A stretch of 64,000 nucleotides of DNA, from NCBI GenBank assembly GCA_914767715.1, contig OU612071.1, forward strand, positions 496,001 to 560,000. Direction: 5' to 3'. A model generated the notes under the pieces. The model was given only the letters and a program-made list of their open reading frames with translations. It was not told where the DNA came from and searched no databases. This DNA comes from Membranipora membranacea. Lineage: Eukaryota; Bryozoa; Gymnolaemata; Cheilostomatida; Membraniporidae. Position 1 is the stretch's first letter. Every line of letters begins with the position of its first letter. Below, piece by piece: positions 32,781 through 43,246 of the stretch. The translations under genes and the position numbers were made by a program.

Positions 32781-35700
32781 AAAAAGAAAAAGATGCAATG
32801 CAACTATCGGAGGAGGCCATACTTGACGATGATAGGTAAAAATGTTGAGAAACATCATATTCTAAATGTCTGTAACATATATTATAATCGCTGACAAGAA
32901 GATTCAACAAGGATTCAGCATCAGGATCTAGCTTTAGTAATACTTTAATACCTCATTTATAAGGCACCGGCCTTATAAGTGAAGCACCTTCCTTGGAAAA
33001 TTTAAAAATGCTTCAGTTATGTGGCACCCCACAGCTACAAGGCATCCCTTTGGAAAAAAAACTGACCTCGATCGGATCCAAACCCACAACATTGTGTTCA
33101 CAAGGTAGGCGCTCTGTCTACTGAGCTATGCAGCTTTCCTTTTCAAACCAACGTTTTGGTCTAAGTCAAATATAAAGATGCTTCAAATAGGTGCTATAGA
33201 TGCTATAATATAGGCGCATATTATGCTCCACTCTCTAAGGCGCCTTCATCTATAAGGCACGGGCCTTATAGGTGAGGTATAGCGGTATTATTGTCACTAT
33301 TCTCGGGTCAGAGCAGTTGCTCACAGGCAAAACACAAAAGTGTTGCAGAATCTTCATACTTTGTCAGAGTGGAAAATTAATTATCCTTATCATAGCTTCA
33401 TAAATACAAAAAATGATTAAACAGCTAAATCCTACGCACATACATACTGCATAACATATATCATAATGCACATTTCAGGCAATGTATGGACATAGTTATC
33501 GATGGTCCGAGATTTGCGTTAGTGAGAGCAGCGACCCAGCGTAAAGGGGATTGCTTAATCGATCGACATCTAGGACATCGCTATGTTAAGAAGAACAGGG
33601 ATTGTGAGGTACTTCAGCGACATCCAACTACCGAACATAAACATATTTTCCTGATTTTGGAATAAGCTGCCAATAAAATGCAACTGACAAATTTAATAAT
33701 AAAACCATGAATTGTACTGAAATTGTCTGTTGGCTTGACATGACTACTGTATACTTTCCTGATCTCTTGATAGGAAGTGGTAGTTTCATGGCGTTGTGCG
33801 AGGTATGGCAAGCCAACAAAGTGTAAAGCAATGGTGAAAGAGTCGAATGGAGCATTCAATATAAGTAGAGGGGATCACAATCATCCTGCCTATATGAAAC
33901 CACTAGAAGGTGCTCGCATCGCTAGAGAGGTATGGTAGTTGACACTATAGCCAAACTATAAAGTTTGTCTGCTCTCTGACAATAATAATCTATGAATGTT
34001 ACAGATTACTTGCATTGAAACAGATGTGTTTATCTGATAGTGTGATGTTTGTTTATTGATTCTACCAGGCAGAAAAATTAGTAAATGAGGATACGTTTGC
34101 CCCGACATCAACAATTGTTGATAGGGCTGTTAAGAACCTTTATGAAGAAACTGCAGTTATACCCCAAGCCGCAAATCGCAGAAACTTGCGCCGTTTGATA
34201 CAAAGGAGAAGGGCCAACACAGTACAGTCACAGCCAGCCAACTTAAGTTTTGAGGTATATGGCTCATCAAAAGAATTGGTATAGAATTATGCATGTTACA
34301 CTTACTCAGGATGAAATGTGTTAGTCAATAGAGGTGTCATATTATGTGCATAGTTGCTCTTGCTTTGCAGAGAGACTGTTTTGAAATTGAATTGTTTACC
34401 AAACTTGAGCATTGCTGTGTCTGTAGGTCTTAACAAGCTGATCAACAATGTTTGAAAATCCTTTTCCCAACGATTTATAACAGGCAGCTCACAAACCACA
34501 AGTTTATGTTCAACTTGGTTTCCATCAACATTGAAAAGATTTATATCTAATTCTGCACAGTTACTCATTTGACAATGTTTTATCTTTAAGATGCCTAACT
34601 CCCCCGGATTCCTGGTTGGAGATGTGAGAGGGCCATCAGGGGGCAGAGCACTCATTTTTGCCACGAATAGGCAGCTCAGACTTCTTACAAACTCGGAAAT
34701 ATGGTAGTTTGAGTGTTACTGCAAAGTAACAATGCAGATATATTTTATAGTCAGATCTCATAATACGGAACGTTATAATACCGAAATACCGATGGTGTAT
34801 CTTGCTATGCAAATCAACCAGACCGAGGGCAGGAAGCACCAAAGTTTGAAATGACAATAATTGAAGGAACCATTGCCACCGAACCTGAGTCTAGGAATTC
34901 AAGTGGTTCACTGTTGTCTGTAGAGGAGAATCACTACATTGTATGGGATGCGTGGGCCTTGGTAATTTAGAAAGTCATCCTGTCTCAACAAACAGCATCT
35001 ATCGATGCAGCCGGCCAAATATTGAATTTGCATGTTTGCAGGTCTTCTTCCTTTTGTCACCTCTTTTCATAATATTGTTGTATTTTCAATATATTATTTT
35101 CTTTCTTCAGCATGACTAATTTCAATTGTAGGGGTATAGATGGAACCTTCAAGACAGTTGTCAAACCTTTCCAACAACTTCTGACAATAAACTGCTTTGT
35201 TAGAACAGCCAATGGGGGAAAGCAACTACCCTCCGTATATGTCCTTATGTCTTCAAAGCAGCAGGCAGACTATTTGATGGTTAGATATCCTGATTAATTA
35301 GCGACAGGTCACCCACTGATCAGACTATCTCGTTTAAGATCACGCCATTATTAATTGCAAACCAGTTAATATGTTAAAGTTGAACTAAAATTATTCAGAA
35401 ATTTCTCCTGTGCAGGTCGTCAAGTGGTTACCTGATCCTATTCTTAACTACTTTCCTCGGATTTGGCAATTGAAGAGCCTCACTTTAATGACCATGCTAA
35501 TTATTCTCTATAGCAGGATTGATCGCTTGCGTGTAAGACACTTTGGTCTGTTGCTGACTTTCAGATTTAATGTAGAGGAAGTAGGATTTTTGTGCAATTG
35601 TTGACATTTTTTTCCTTTAACGATTAACCTCTCCAAACTAGTAGCTTGGTATCAAATAATTCTTGACATCTTCTAATATAATTACTATACTATTCCACTG

Positions 35701-36939
35701 TATTTATTTGAGACTGTGTGTTTAAATTCGGGTTTGGTGTATTTTAAAGAATGCCTGACTGCTTTCCAATTATATTTTCCATTATGCCTTTTTGTAGGTG
35801 TTCAATGAGTTAAAGAAAATCGCCAATCTCAATGTTCAAACCATCATCATCGATTTTGAGAAAGGTACACAATTAAATTGTTCGTGAAAGAAAATCATAA
35901 CACACCTGACTGAGCTGTAAATCTTCTCATTTGTCTGTTTAGGGATCTGGACTGCTGCTTCAGCAGCGTTTCAAGGAGTACATATAGTCGGATGTAATTT
36001 CCATTTCCAGAAATGCATCTGGCGCAGGGTGCAAAAGCTTGGTAAGAAGTCAACGTTATGCATAAATAACTATGACTATGATTAATAATAATATTATGAT
36101 TATAAATATGCAAAAACTTGATAGTGCATGGTTAATGTTACAGGTCTCGCATCAGGCTATCGCCATCACCACAACACTCGTCGTGTTTGTGGGTTTCTGT
36201 GGGGGCTCTCCTACCTACCAGTCCACTTGATTCAGGAAGCTTATCGCTATGTGGTCGCGGAGAACAACGAGCCTCACTTTAGGCAGTTGTTTGAGTATTT
36301 TGAGATTACATGGCTCAATGGAAGATTTGAGCCAAAATTCTGGACTGTGTATCGACAGGCGATAAGGACAAATAACTCTCTGGAAGGTAACTGTCATTCA
36401 ATTTCACAATTCGTTTAAGGTTGTTCATATTTGAACAAAAAACCTTGTAAAGCAATCTTCACTTGATCAGAAAGGTTCATCACTCAGTATGCAATGAGCA
36501 ACAACCAACATTTTGTTTCTGTGTTACAAAAATCTATGCTTTAAATCATAAAGTTAAAGCTATAGTAGCGCCTTTTGGTATATGACATATTGCTTAGGTA
36601 GTAGAAGAATTGCTAATAGCATGACAATGAAAATTTACTTGAATGAAGCTCATCGGTACAACTGAATTCATAGGCTATCTAAAATATTGCCACAAGTCCT
36701 ATTGGAGGTATCTGGTTAATCAAGAGACAGTGCTCTTGATTAGCCCAAGACATCCAATATGATACCAAATATTGGGAGGCGTTACTATAGCTTGAAAGTA
36801 AATAATAATCACAGGCTTCTTTAAAGCAGGAGCTATGTGTGCCTATTGAATAATATTGTTTCCGTTTTCAGGCTGGCATAACAAGTTTAATCGCCAGGTG
36901 AGAGTCGATAAGCCCCCAGGGAGATATAAACCCTCTTAA
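32781..36939 (+). CDS. FLYWCH zinc finger + MULE transposase-domain gene (multi-exon)
   Basis: Ten plus-strand exons join in consistent phases: 32781-32835, 33479-33608, 33774-33929, 34069-34254, 34591-34703, 35111-35279, 35798-35864, 35943-36041, 36144-36386 and 36872-36939. The second and third give a FLYWCH-type DNA-binding finger (WRCARYGKPTKCKAM ... GDHNHP). The later exons give a MULE (Mutator-like) transposase core: RALIFATNRQLRLL, GIDGTFKTVVKPFQQL (first acidic residue), IIIDFEKG (second), VGCNFHFQKCIWRRVQKLG and TNNSLEGWHNKFNRQ. No stop interrupts these exons. The 5' exon(s) before 32781 were not identified, and the end may be TAA at 36937-36939 or a donor at 36899. Such genes can be active transposons or host genes derived from them; no inverted repeats were found around it. 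Confidence 0.8.
33059..33136 (-). repeat. tRNA-like sequence (SINE or tRNA pseudogene) 2
   Basis: The minus strand has TAGCTCAGTAGA and a mutated B box GGTTTGGATCC, followed by a T-run, as in the copy at 31076-31166. Flanking ATAAGGCAC words recur nearby (about 32950-33270). It lies in an intron of the MULE-like gene. Confidence 0.5.
33774..33929 (+). CDS. FLYWCH finger exon of the MULE-like gene
   Basis: Encodes EVVVSWRCARYGKPTKCKAM then ISRGDHNHPAYMKPL, 52 codons in phase 0. The C..C..H.H arrangement fits a FLYWCH/WRKY-GCM1-like zinc finger that binds DNA. Confidence 0.85.
35111..35279 (+). CDS. MULE transposase exon with the first catalytic motif
   Basis: Encodes NCRGIDGTFKTVVKPFQQL then LPSVYVLMSSKQQADYLM. 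DGTF..P..F.QL is the hallmark start of the MULE DDE domain. It enters in phase 2 and leaves in phase 0, where exon 35798 (VFNELKKIANLNVQTIIIDF) continues it. Confidence 0.85.
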
Positions 36940-37725
36940 AGGGGAGGCAATGTTATATATGCCATGCCTTAACGATGACAGTTAATTAGTCTGCTAACAG
37001 ACATCACAGGATGTGATGTCAGATTCTTTTTGTTCTTTTATAATGACCACAATGCAGTGGCTATTTCCTTTCTATGTAAACCATGCTAACAGTAAGATGC
37101 CTCTGCTAGATGCTCCCAATAAAATATCGTAAAACATCCCCAACACACAAACTTAATACTCGCCTTAATGGGGAGTTAGAAATTCAAACCCCTGCCATTA
37201 CAGCCACTAGGTCGAAGGAAAAATTTTCCCCAAAGAGAGCCAACAACTGTAGAGGGGAGAGGTCAATGTTAACCACAGGTGTTAACCTGTGGAATTTACA
37301 CCTACTGGGGGAGGAGAGGGCGGCTCCTTCTGCTTTGCGTGGGAGGTTGGCGTCCTCGCTGTGGGGGTGTGGTTAGCTTCTTGTTGAGTAGCCTTCGTTT
37401 TCCCGATAATCGGATGGTCGCCATACTAGTCCTGGACTAATCTGACCATGCCGCTGCCTTATTTTATTTCACTATTTTAGTCCTTTGATTTTAATTACAA
37501 TAAATTGTTGCAAAAACCAAAAAAATGACTGGATGAGCTCATGTTGATGTTCCAGGTAAGAGGGACACGTGCGATTATTTACAGCTTCGCGAAGGAAAAC
37601 TGTTTGTTTAGTGGTCTACGTTCCGCCCCTTTTATAGTAAGCGGCTTATAATTACACGCTACAACGCTTCTCGCAGCAGATTATACTAGATAAGCCTGTG
37701 CCAGTTATAAAGCAGTTATCAACAG
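36940..37725. other. Spacer between the two MULE copies
   Basis: No domain was recognised. The open frame at 37110-37376 has no supporting homology and looks like chance. Confidence 0.5.
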
Positions 37726-38489
37726 GTGCAAAATCAATCAAATACCTAGCCCGGATTATGTTATATCTGGTCATGCTTAAAACTAAACATCCCCTATATT
37801 TTGAAACACAGGATGGTACAGGAAATATTGAACAATTTGTACAGATGGTAATGGGACTGGCGCTACTTCCACCTGAGGGAGTGGTTCCAGCACTAGGTTG
37901 GCTAAGAGAAATGGCAAAGTCAGCCCCTGCCGAAGAATTGTTGTTGTATTATGAATATGTTTGGAGATGGAAGCCAACCGAGGTTTCAGTAAAGATACGT
38001 GCCAATAATGACTTGGAAGGTAGGGAAAATCCAAGGATCATCAAAGGGAATGCAACGCATGTTTACAATGCTTGTTGCGTATTCATCCACAATGTTTTTA
38101 TGTCTTTCCAAAAAAATGATTCGAGTTGTTTATTTTCTTACTGAACACATTTCAGATCAACACAATAATAGTATTTAGCATCTTTTCTAACAATGCTGAA
38201 GTAATTGAGGACCTGACAATCTGCCTGTGTGTTGGTATTACTAATTTTGTGATTCACTGCCAATCTTCATATTGCCATTTGGTTGTATTATCCCTCCACA
38301 GGCTACCACAAACGGCTGAATGACCTAACCAAAGCAAAATCAATCACATGGAAGCTTATGGCAAGGCTTGCTTTAGAGGCAAAGGAGGCCATGAAACAGG
38401 TGCAGCTGGTGAAGGTGGGAGAGGCCACCAGGATAAGGAATAAACGTTTTCTGAAAATAAATAGGTCAATTTTATCAGCCTTTGATTAG
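37726..38489 (+). pseudogene. Second MULE transposase copy, 3' half only
   Basis: Two exons, 37726-38019 and 38302-38489, match the end of the MULE domain: GLALLPPEGVVPALGWL, then KIRANNDLEG split by an intron and GYHKRLNDLTKAKSITWKLM, ending at TAG. The intron sits at the same place (after LEG, phase 1) as in the neighbouring gene, whose exons read TNNSLEG and GWHNKFNRQ. The FLYWCH finger and the DGTFK and DFE motifs are missing. It may be a truncated duplicate, or an alternative 3' end of the upstream gene. Confidence 0.65.
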
Positions 38490-38875
38490 TTTAATCGTAC
38501 GAAAAACCTCAAAGACCTACTAGGGTTCATTGCAATCAGGCTGATGAGATAGGCATATCTGCAATTGCGATAGAAGAAGCAGAATATGATTAGTGAAACC
38601 TCATTGCATGTTACACTGGTGTAAACTACATCGAGAAATGTACTATGAAAACAAACAAATTATATGCGCGTAAGTTAAACATCCTTGCATTTACATAGTA
38701 TTTTATTGTCCTAAGCCATGTCAACTGTTACATTTATTTCTATAAGGTTACAGTTTACTTGGCTTTGTTGACTTGTTGTTTTACAGAGCTTTCAGGACTG
38801 GAAGAACTCGTAAGTAAAAATTTTGTTTAAAATCAAAATTTAAAAATCAAGTGTTTTCCCAAAAAACATAAGTCT

Positions 38876-39255
38876 GTTGATGTTACTTGTTTTATATATG
38901 CTCTGTGACTTGGAGAGCTCAAAAATCATACTTGGCTGCTTTTTTGAAAAATTTGAAAACTTGAGTTTTTAAAACTTTTTCCTAAAATCTTAAGTTTTTT
39001 CCCTAAAACTTAAATTTGTTGACTTAATTCGTTTTAAGAGGTTTTGGGACTTGGAGAACTCAAAAATCATGCTGGGCCGTTTTTTTTTAAAGTTTTAAAT
39101 CTTAAGTTTTTTCCCAAAAACTTAAGTTTTTTTTCCCAAAAACTTAAGTTTTTTTTCCCAAAACTTAAGGTTTTTTCCCTAAAACTTAAATTTGTTGACT
39201 TAACTCGTTTTTTTGGAGGTTTTGGGACTTTGAGAACTCATAAATGATGCAGGGC
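38876..39255. repeat. Diverged tandem repeat, 3 units of ~140-175 bp
   Basis: Units begin near 38876, 39018 and 39193 and share a GTT.ACTT core, (T/G)GGACTTGGAGAACTCA and AATCAT..TGGGCCG, separated by T-rich runs of AAAACTTAAGTTTTTTCCC. Confidence 0.75.
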
Positions 39256-39265
39256 CGTTTTTCAC

Positions 39266-39334
39266 CGCGGGCCGTTTTGGGCCGCGGGCCGTTTTGGGCT
39301 GCGGGCCGTTTTGGGCTGCAGGCCGTTTTGGGCG
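39266..39334. repeat. 17-bp G/C-rich minisatellite (~4 units)
   Basis: Tandem CGGGCCGTTTTGGGCTG-type units that extend the GGGCCG ending of the preceding repeat. Confidence 0.85.
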
Positions 39335-39524
39335 TTTTCCATCAAAGATTGTAAAGAATCCCTAGATTCATTCATATTGAAACAGTGAAGGTTTGAGAAA
39401 AGGATACTGATCGCATCACAATACCAAATGAGTGAAAATTCACTGTTTGAGTGGGCAGATTGCCTCACAGGTAAAGCTACAGGTCAAAACAGATCTTGAA
39501 TCATTACCTGCCCTACCGTCTGAT

Positions 39525-39528
39525 TGGT
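39525..39528. repeat. Target-site duplication of the LTR element, left (TGGT)
   Basis: TGGT precedes the 5' LTR, and TGGT follows the 3' LTR at 42195-42198. Four bases is a usual length for Gypsy-type elements, but so short a match can be chance. Confidence 0.55.
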
Positions 39529-40175
39529 TGTGGTGGATAGCTGGACATTTAAAATTTTATTTTACATGCTTTATTATTATTATTATTAGTTCTTCCCATC
39601 TCATCATTATTAGTAAATTTTCTAATTTTAACTCATACAAGCCATCTATGTAATTTTACATTGAAAATTTCCACAGTTAGTACCAATGGTTGGTATCACA
39701 TGACCTACTATGCTTTTTTAACTAAACACAGTGGAATAAGTTCCTCCTAGTTAGTATTTTGCAGCTGAAGAACAAATAAGGTAATGATCGTCCAAATCCC
39801 TCCCCCCCCCTCGATTTGTCTTGCAAGATAAATAGGGTTACTACATTGTCTATATCCCTTCCCTTCCCTGCCATTTGTCTGGCCAGATAAATAAGGCTAC
39901 CATCTTTGTCCATAGCTCCAGCCCCGAAGTCAGGCAGTGATATTTCCAGATGAGATAGAGTCGGCGTACTTGTTACCTTTCCCTCAGATAGAGTCGGCAT
40001 ACTCGGTATATTCACAGGCAGACAGAGTCGGCATACTTGATACATTTCCACTTAGATAGAGTTGGCGTAATCGTGTTAGAGAGTCGGCGTACTCAGCATA
40101 AATAGGCAAGGTACGTGGTTGCAGTGGCGCGTATCGCCGCCTTAGGGTAACCCCCCCCCCTAAAAAACCTCTACA
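39529..40175 (+). repeat. 5' LTR (647 bp)
   Basis: TG...CA ends. Contains several GAGTCGGCGTACTC words and a C-run near its 3' end (GGTAACCCCCCCCCC). It has about 240 bases (roughly 39720-39960) that the 3' LTR lacks. Confidence 0.8.
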
Positions 40176-41807
40176 ATGGTGGCAGCAGAGGGATCTGCTG
40201 GGGACATGCGCAGTCTGACAAAACAGTCTACATGGCAACTGTGTTAAAGGTAGGGGAGGGTGCCAGCAGGGCGCAAGGGTCAACAAGGCCGTCAACAGAC
40301 TCGTTGCTCTTCAGGGTGAGACACCTATTGATAATCTCTATAGAAGCAACTGGTACAAAGCCCCATGTACCATGTCCAAACGAGCTTTTCTCTTACAACT
40401 ACACTCCATGCTGGAAGGGAGGGCTGCCGAAATTGGAAGAGGATCAATCGGTGATTTAATCTCTGTTGGACTCGTGCAATTTGGTCTTACGCTGCAATGT
40501 GCCCAGATTAAGTATATGAGAAGTGGAAGATCAAAGCCCACCCTCTGTTCCAAAAATTACAGAAAGAAGCTGAGAGCAAGTCATAGTAGCACTCAAAAGC
40601 ATTCACACTACAGAACCTGCCCTAGTCAGCCCATCCCCTCTATCACTAGCCGGCGGAACCCCACTATCCCTGTTCAGCCATCCCTCCCTCCCCAAATGTA
40701 AGAATCTAATAGTCCAAGCCCAACCCCCCCGAATGAAATAAGACTCCTCAGGCTAGTTCGCTTCATAAACACGATGAGCTTATGCTGGAAGGGAGACTTC
40801 ACAGCTCCACTATATTCACTGAATTTGCACTCAGATGAATGAAGGAAGTCAGACCAGAAATGCCATTCTCTACACACGCCCGCCCCAAAGGAATCCTGGT
40901 CTAGTGAGATGTACAAATTGACTCATATAACCGTTACCATTAAGACTCAAACTCTTATGTGGCAACTCCCAACCCATCACCGTTCCAGTCCTTGACCTTA
41001 AAATCTTACCAATACCACTGCTTGACCCAATATAAGTAGGGGCTGTCCAACCCAAACCCCTAATAATGCCCACAATTCCCTCACATGTCCAGCCGTTATA
41101 CAAATAAGCCTGTGGAGTTTGCCAAAGCTCAATTGATTAGCTCAAAGACGCCAACCTCCTGACCCAATACCAGTAGGCGACGTCCAAATCCAGTCCATCA
41201 TGCTGCCCACAATCTTCTCACATATCCAGCCCTTATACAATAAAGCCTACGGAGTTTGCCTAGGCCAAAGTGACAAGTTCCAGGACACTAACAGCCTGAT
41301 CCAAATATGTAGGCGGTGTCTCCAACCCCCCATACTGCCCACAAGCCCATACTTGTCCAATCCTAATACAATGAAGCCTGTGGAGTTTGCCAAAGCCTAA
41401 GTGACTAGCTCTAGGACGCTAAAATACTGTCCCAATACACTACTGTGTTTAGCCGGAATGAAAATATACAAACACCTCATTACCATACTCCCTGTTACCC
41501 AACCTGTCTACAAGAGGCCAAGTTAAAATCAGCATTATTGTCCCTGTGAGGCACCAATTCTCTCAATGTGCTCGCCCCCAGTCTCCCTGTCCCATTCATG
41601 GCCTTTCTTAAAGCCCCTACCACAACCCCTACTGCCGATGGCCTGTCCAAAACCCCATACCGCCCGTACCCTCTGATCCACAGACAGCTCTACGGACGTA
41701 CTAAACGGTAGCGTACAATGGCAGAGGACACCTTAAGACAGATAGAAGAACAGTACCAACAGATGCAAGACAGAGACAAAGAAAATAAGAAAAGTTAGAA
41801 GGGAGAG

Positions 41808-42194
41808 TGTGGTGGATTTTCCACCACTGCTGGACATTTGAAATTTATTTTACATCCTTTCTTATTATTATTAGTTGTCTTCCCATCTCATCATTATTAG
41901 TAACTTTTCTAATTTTAACTCATACAAGCCATCTATGGAATTTTCCATGGCAAATTTCCACGATAGTGTCACATGACCTACAGAGTACTCGTTACCTTCC
42001 CCCTCAGATAGAGTCGGCGTACTCGGTATATTCACAGGCAGACAGAGTCAGCATATTCGATACAGTTCCACTTAGATAGAGTCTGCGTAATCGTGTTGGA
42101 GAGTCAGCGTACTCAGCATAAATAGGCAATGTACGTGGTTGCAGTGGCGGGTGTCGTCGCATTAGGGTAACCCCCCCCCCTAAAATCCTCTACA
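41808..42194 (+). repeat. 3' LTR (387 bp, internally shorter)
   Basis: Matches both ends of the 5' LTR but skips directly from CACATGACCTAC to the GAGTACTCG repeats. Preceded by the purine-rich tract. Confidence 0.8.
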
Positions 42195-42587
42195 TGGTCC
42201 CCCCTTTGAATCCATCTGCCAGCCAAAGATGCAATTTAGTCAATTAATTCAACGATTCGAACCAACAACCGATGTACAAAGGGAGGGCGAATGAGTAAAG
42301 AGAAACGCAGGGGTCATCAACCTTTGTTCAATCAATAAAAAGTAGCAAGACAACATGGAACTGGGACTTGAATTTCTAAAAGATCAAAATATATATGCGT
42401 TGTCTAGGGAGACACAGCCTATGAATCATCAGAAACTTTTTGTATTTATTTCCTGTTACTAGAATATCACGCCATTGAACAACTTCACAAATGTTGTCAA
42501 ATGCTTTAGATGGCTACTATCATAAATATGACACCGCACTCTCCAAAGAACAGGTGATTGACACCCACTAGTTCTCAAAGACTTCTT

Positions 42588-43246
42588 TGTAGAGGATTTT
42601 GATGGGGTTACCCTAAGGCGGCGATACCCGCCACTGCAACCACGCACATTGCCTATTTATACTGAGTACGCCGACTCTCTAAAATGAGTACGGCGACTCT
42701 ATCTGCCTGGAAATATACCGAGTACGGCGACTCTATCTGCCTGTGAATATACCGAGTACGACGACTCTAACGGAGGGGGGGGGTGACGAGTACGACGACT
42801 CTAACTGAAGGGGAAGGGGTAACGAGTACGACGACTCTATCTTAGGGGGGGGGGGGGTAACGAGTACGACAATTATATCTGAGGTGGGGGTAACGAGTAC
42901 GACAATTATATCTGAGGGGGGGGGTAACCAGTTCGTCGACTCTAACTGAGGGGGGTGAGCTGCTACAAGTTTAAAAATATGAGGTGTTGCTTCTTAGGCT
43001 GCTGGATACTAACTGAAACTTATTCCACTGTTGTTTGGTTATAAAAGCATAGTGGGTCATGTGATACTATATGTGGAAATTTTCCATAGAAAATTCCACA
43101 GATGGCTTGTAATAGTTAAAAACGGTTTAAACTGGTTAAAATAAGAAAAGTTACTAAAATGATGACATGGGCAGATAACTAGTAATAATAAGAAAGCATG
43201 TAAAATGAAGTTTTAAATGTCCAGCTGTGGTGGAAAATCCCCCACA
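42588..43246 (-). mobile_element. Solo LTR of the same family, inverted
   Basis: The minus strand starts TGTGGGGGATTTTCC at 43246 and ends CCTCTACA at 42588. It matches the two LTRs above and is expanded by a GTACGACGACTC repeat. No exact target duplication was found at its edges. Confidence 0.75.
42667..42960. repeat. G-rich variable tandem repeat inside the solo LTR
   Basis: Seven or eight units of about 33-40 bases with (A)CGAGTACG(A/G)CGACTCTA followed by runs of 5-13 G. The G-runs differ in length between units. Confidence 0.85.

Larger units (their letters stand above)
39529..42194 (+). mobile_element. Non-autonomous LTR retrotransposon
   Basis: Direct terminal repeats at 39529-40175 and 41808-42194 both start TGTGGTGGAT and end CCTCTACA. 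The 1.6-kb interior has no protease, integrase or reverse transcriptase, so the copy could move only with enzymes from elsewhere. TGGTGGCAGCAGAGG right after the 5' LTR resembles a primer-binding site, and the purine run AGAAGGGAGAG before the 3' LTR resembles a polypurine tract. Interior frames are short and unrecognised. A 134-base piece of this interior recurs at 59203-59336. Confidence 0.75.

Noticed and set aside
35410-35604. Separate open frame within the MULE gene
   Set aside because: It lies between two exons whose join (QADYLM to VFNELKK) matches the family without a gap, so it is intronic.
37110-37376. 88-residue open frame between the MULE copies
   Set aside because: No recognised domain, no splice partner and unusual composition; likely chance.
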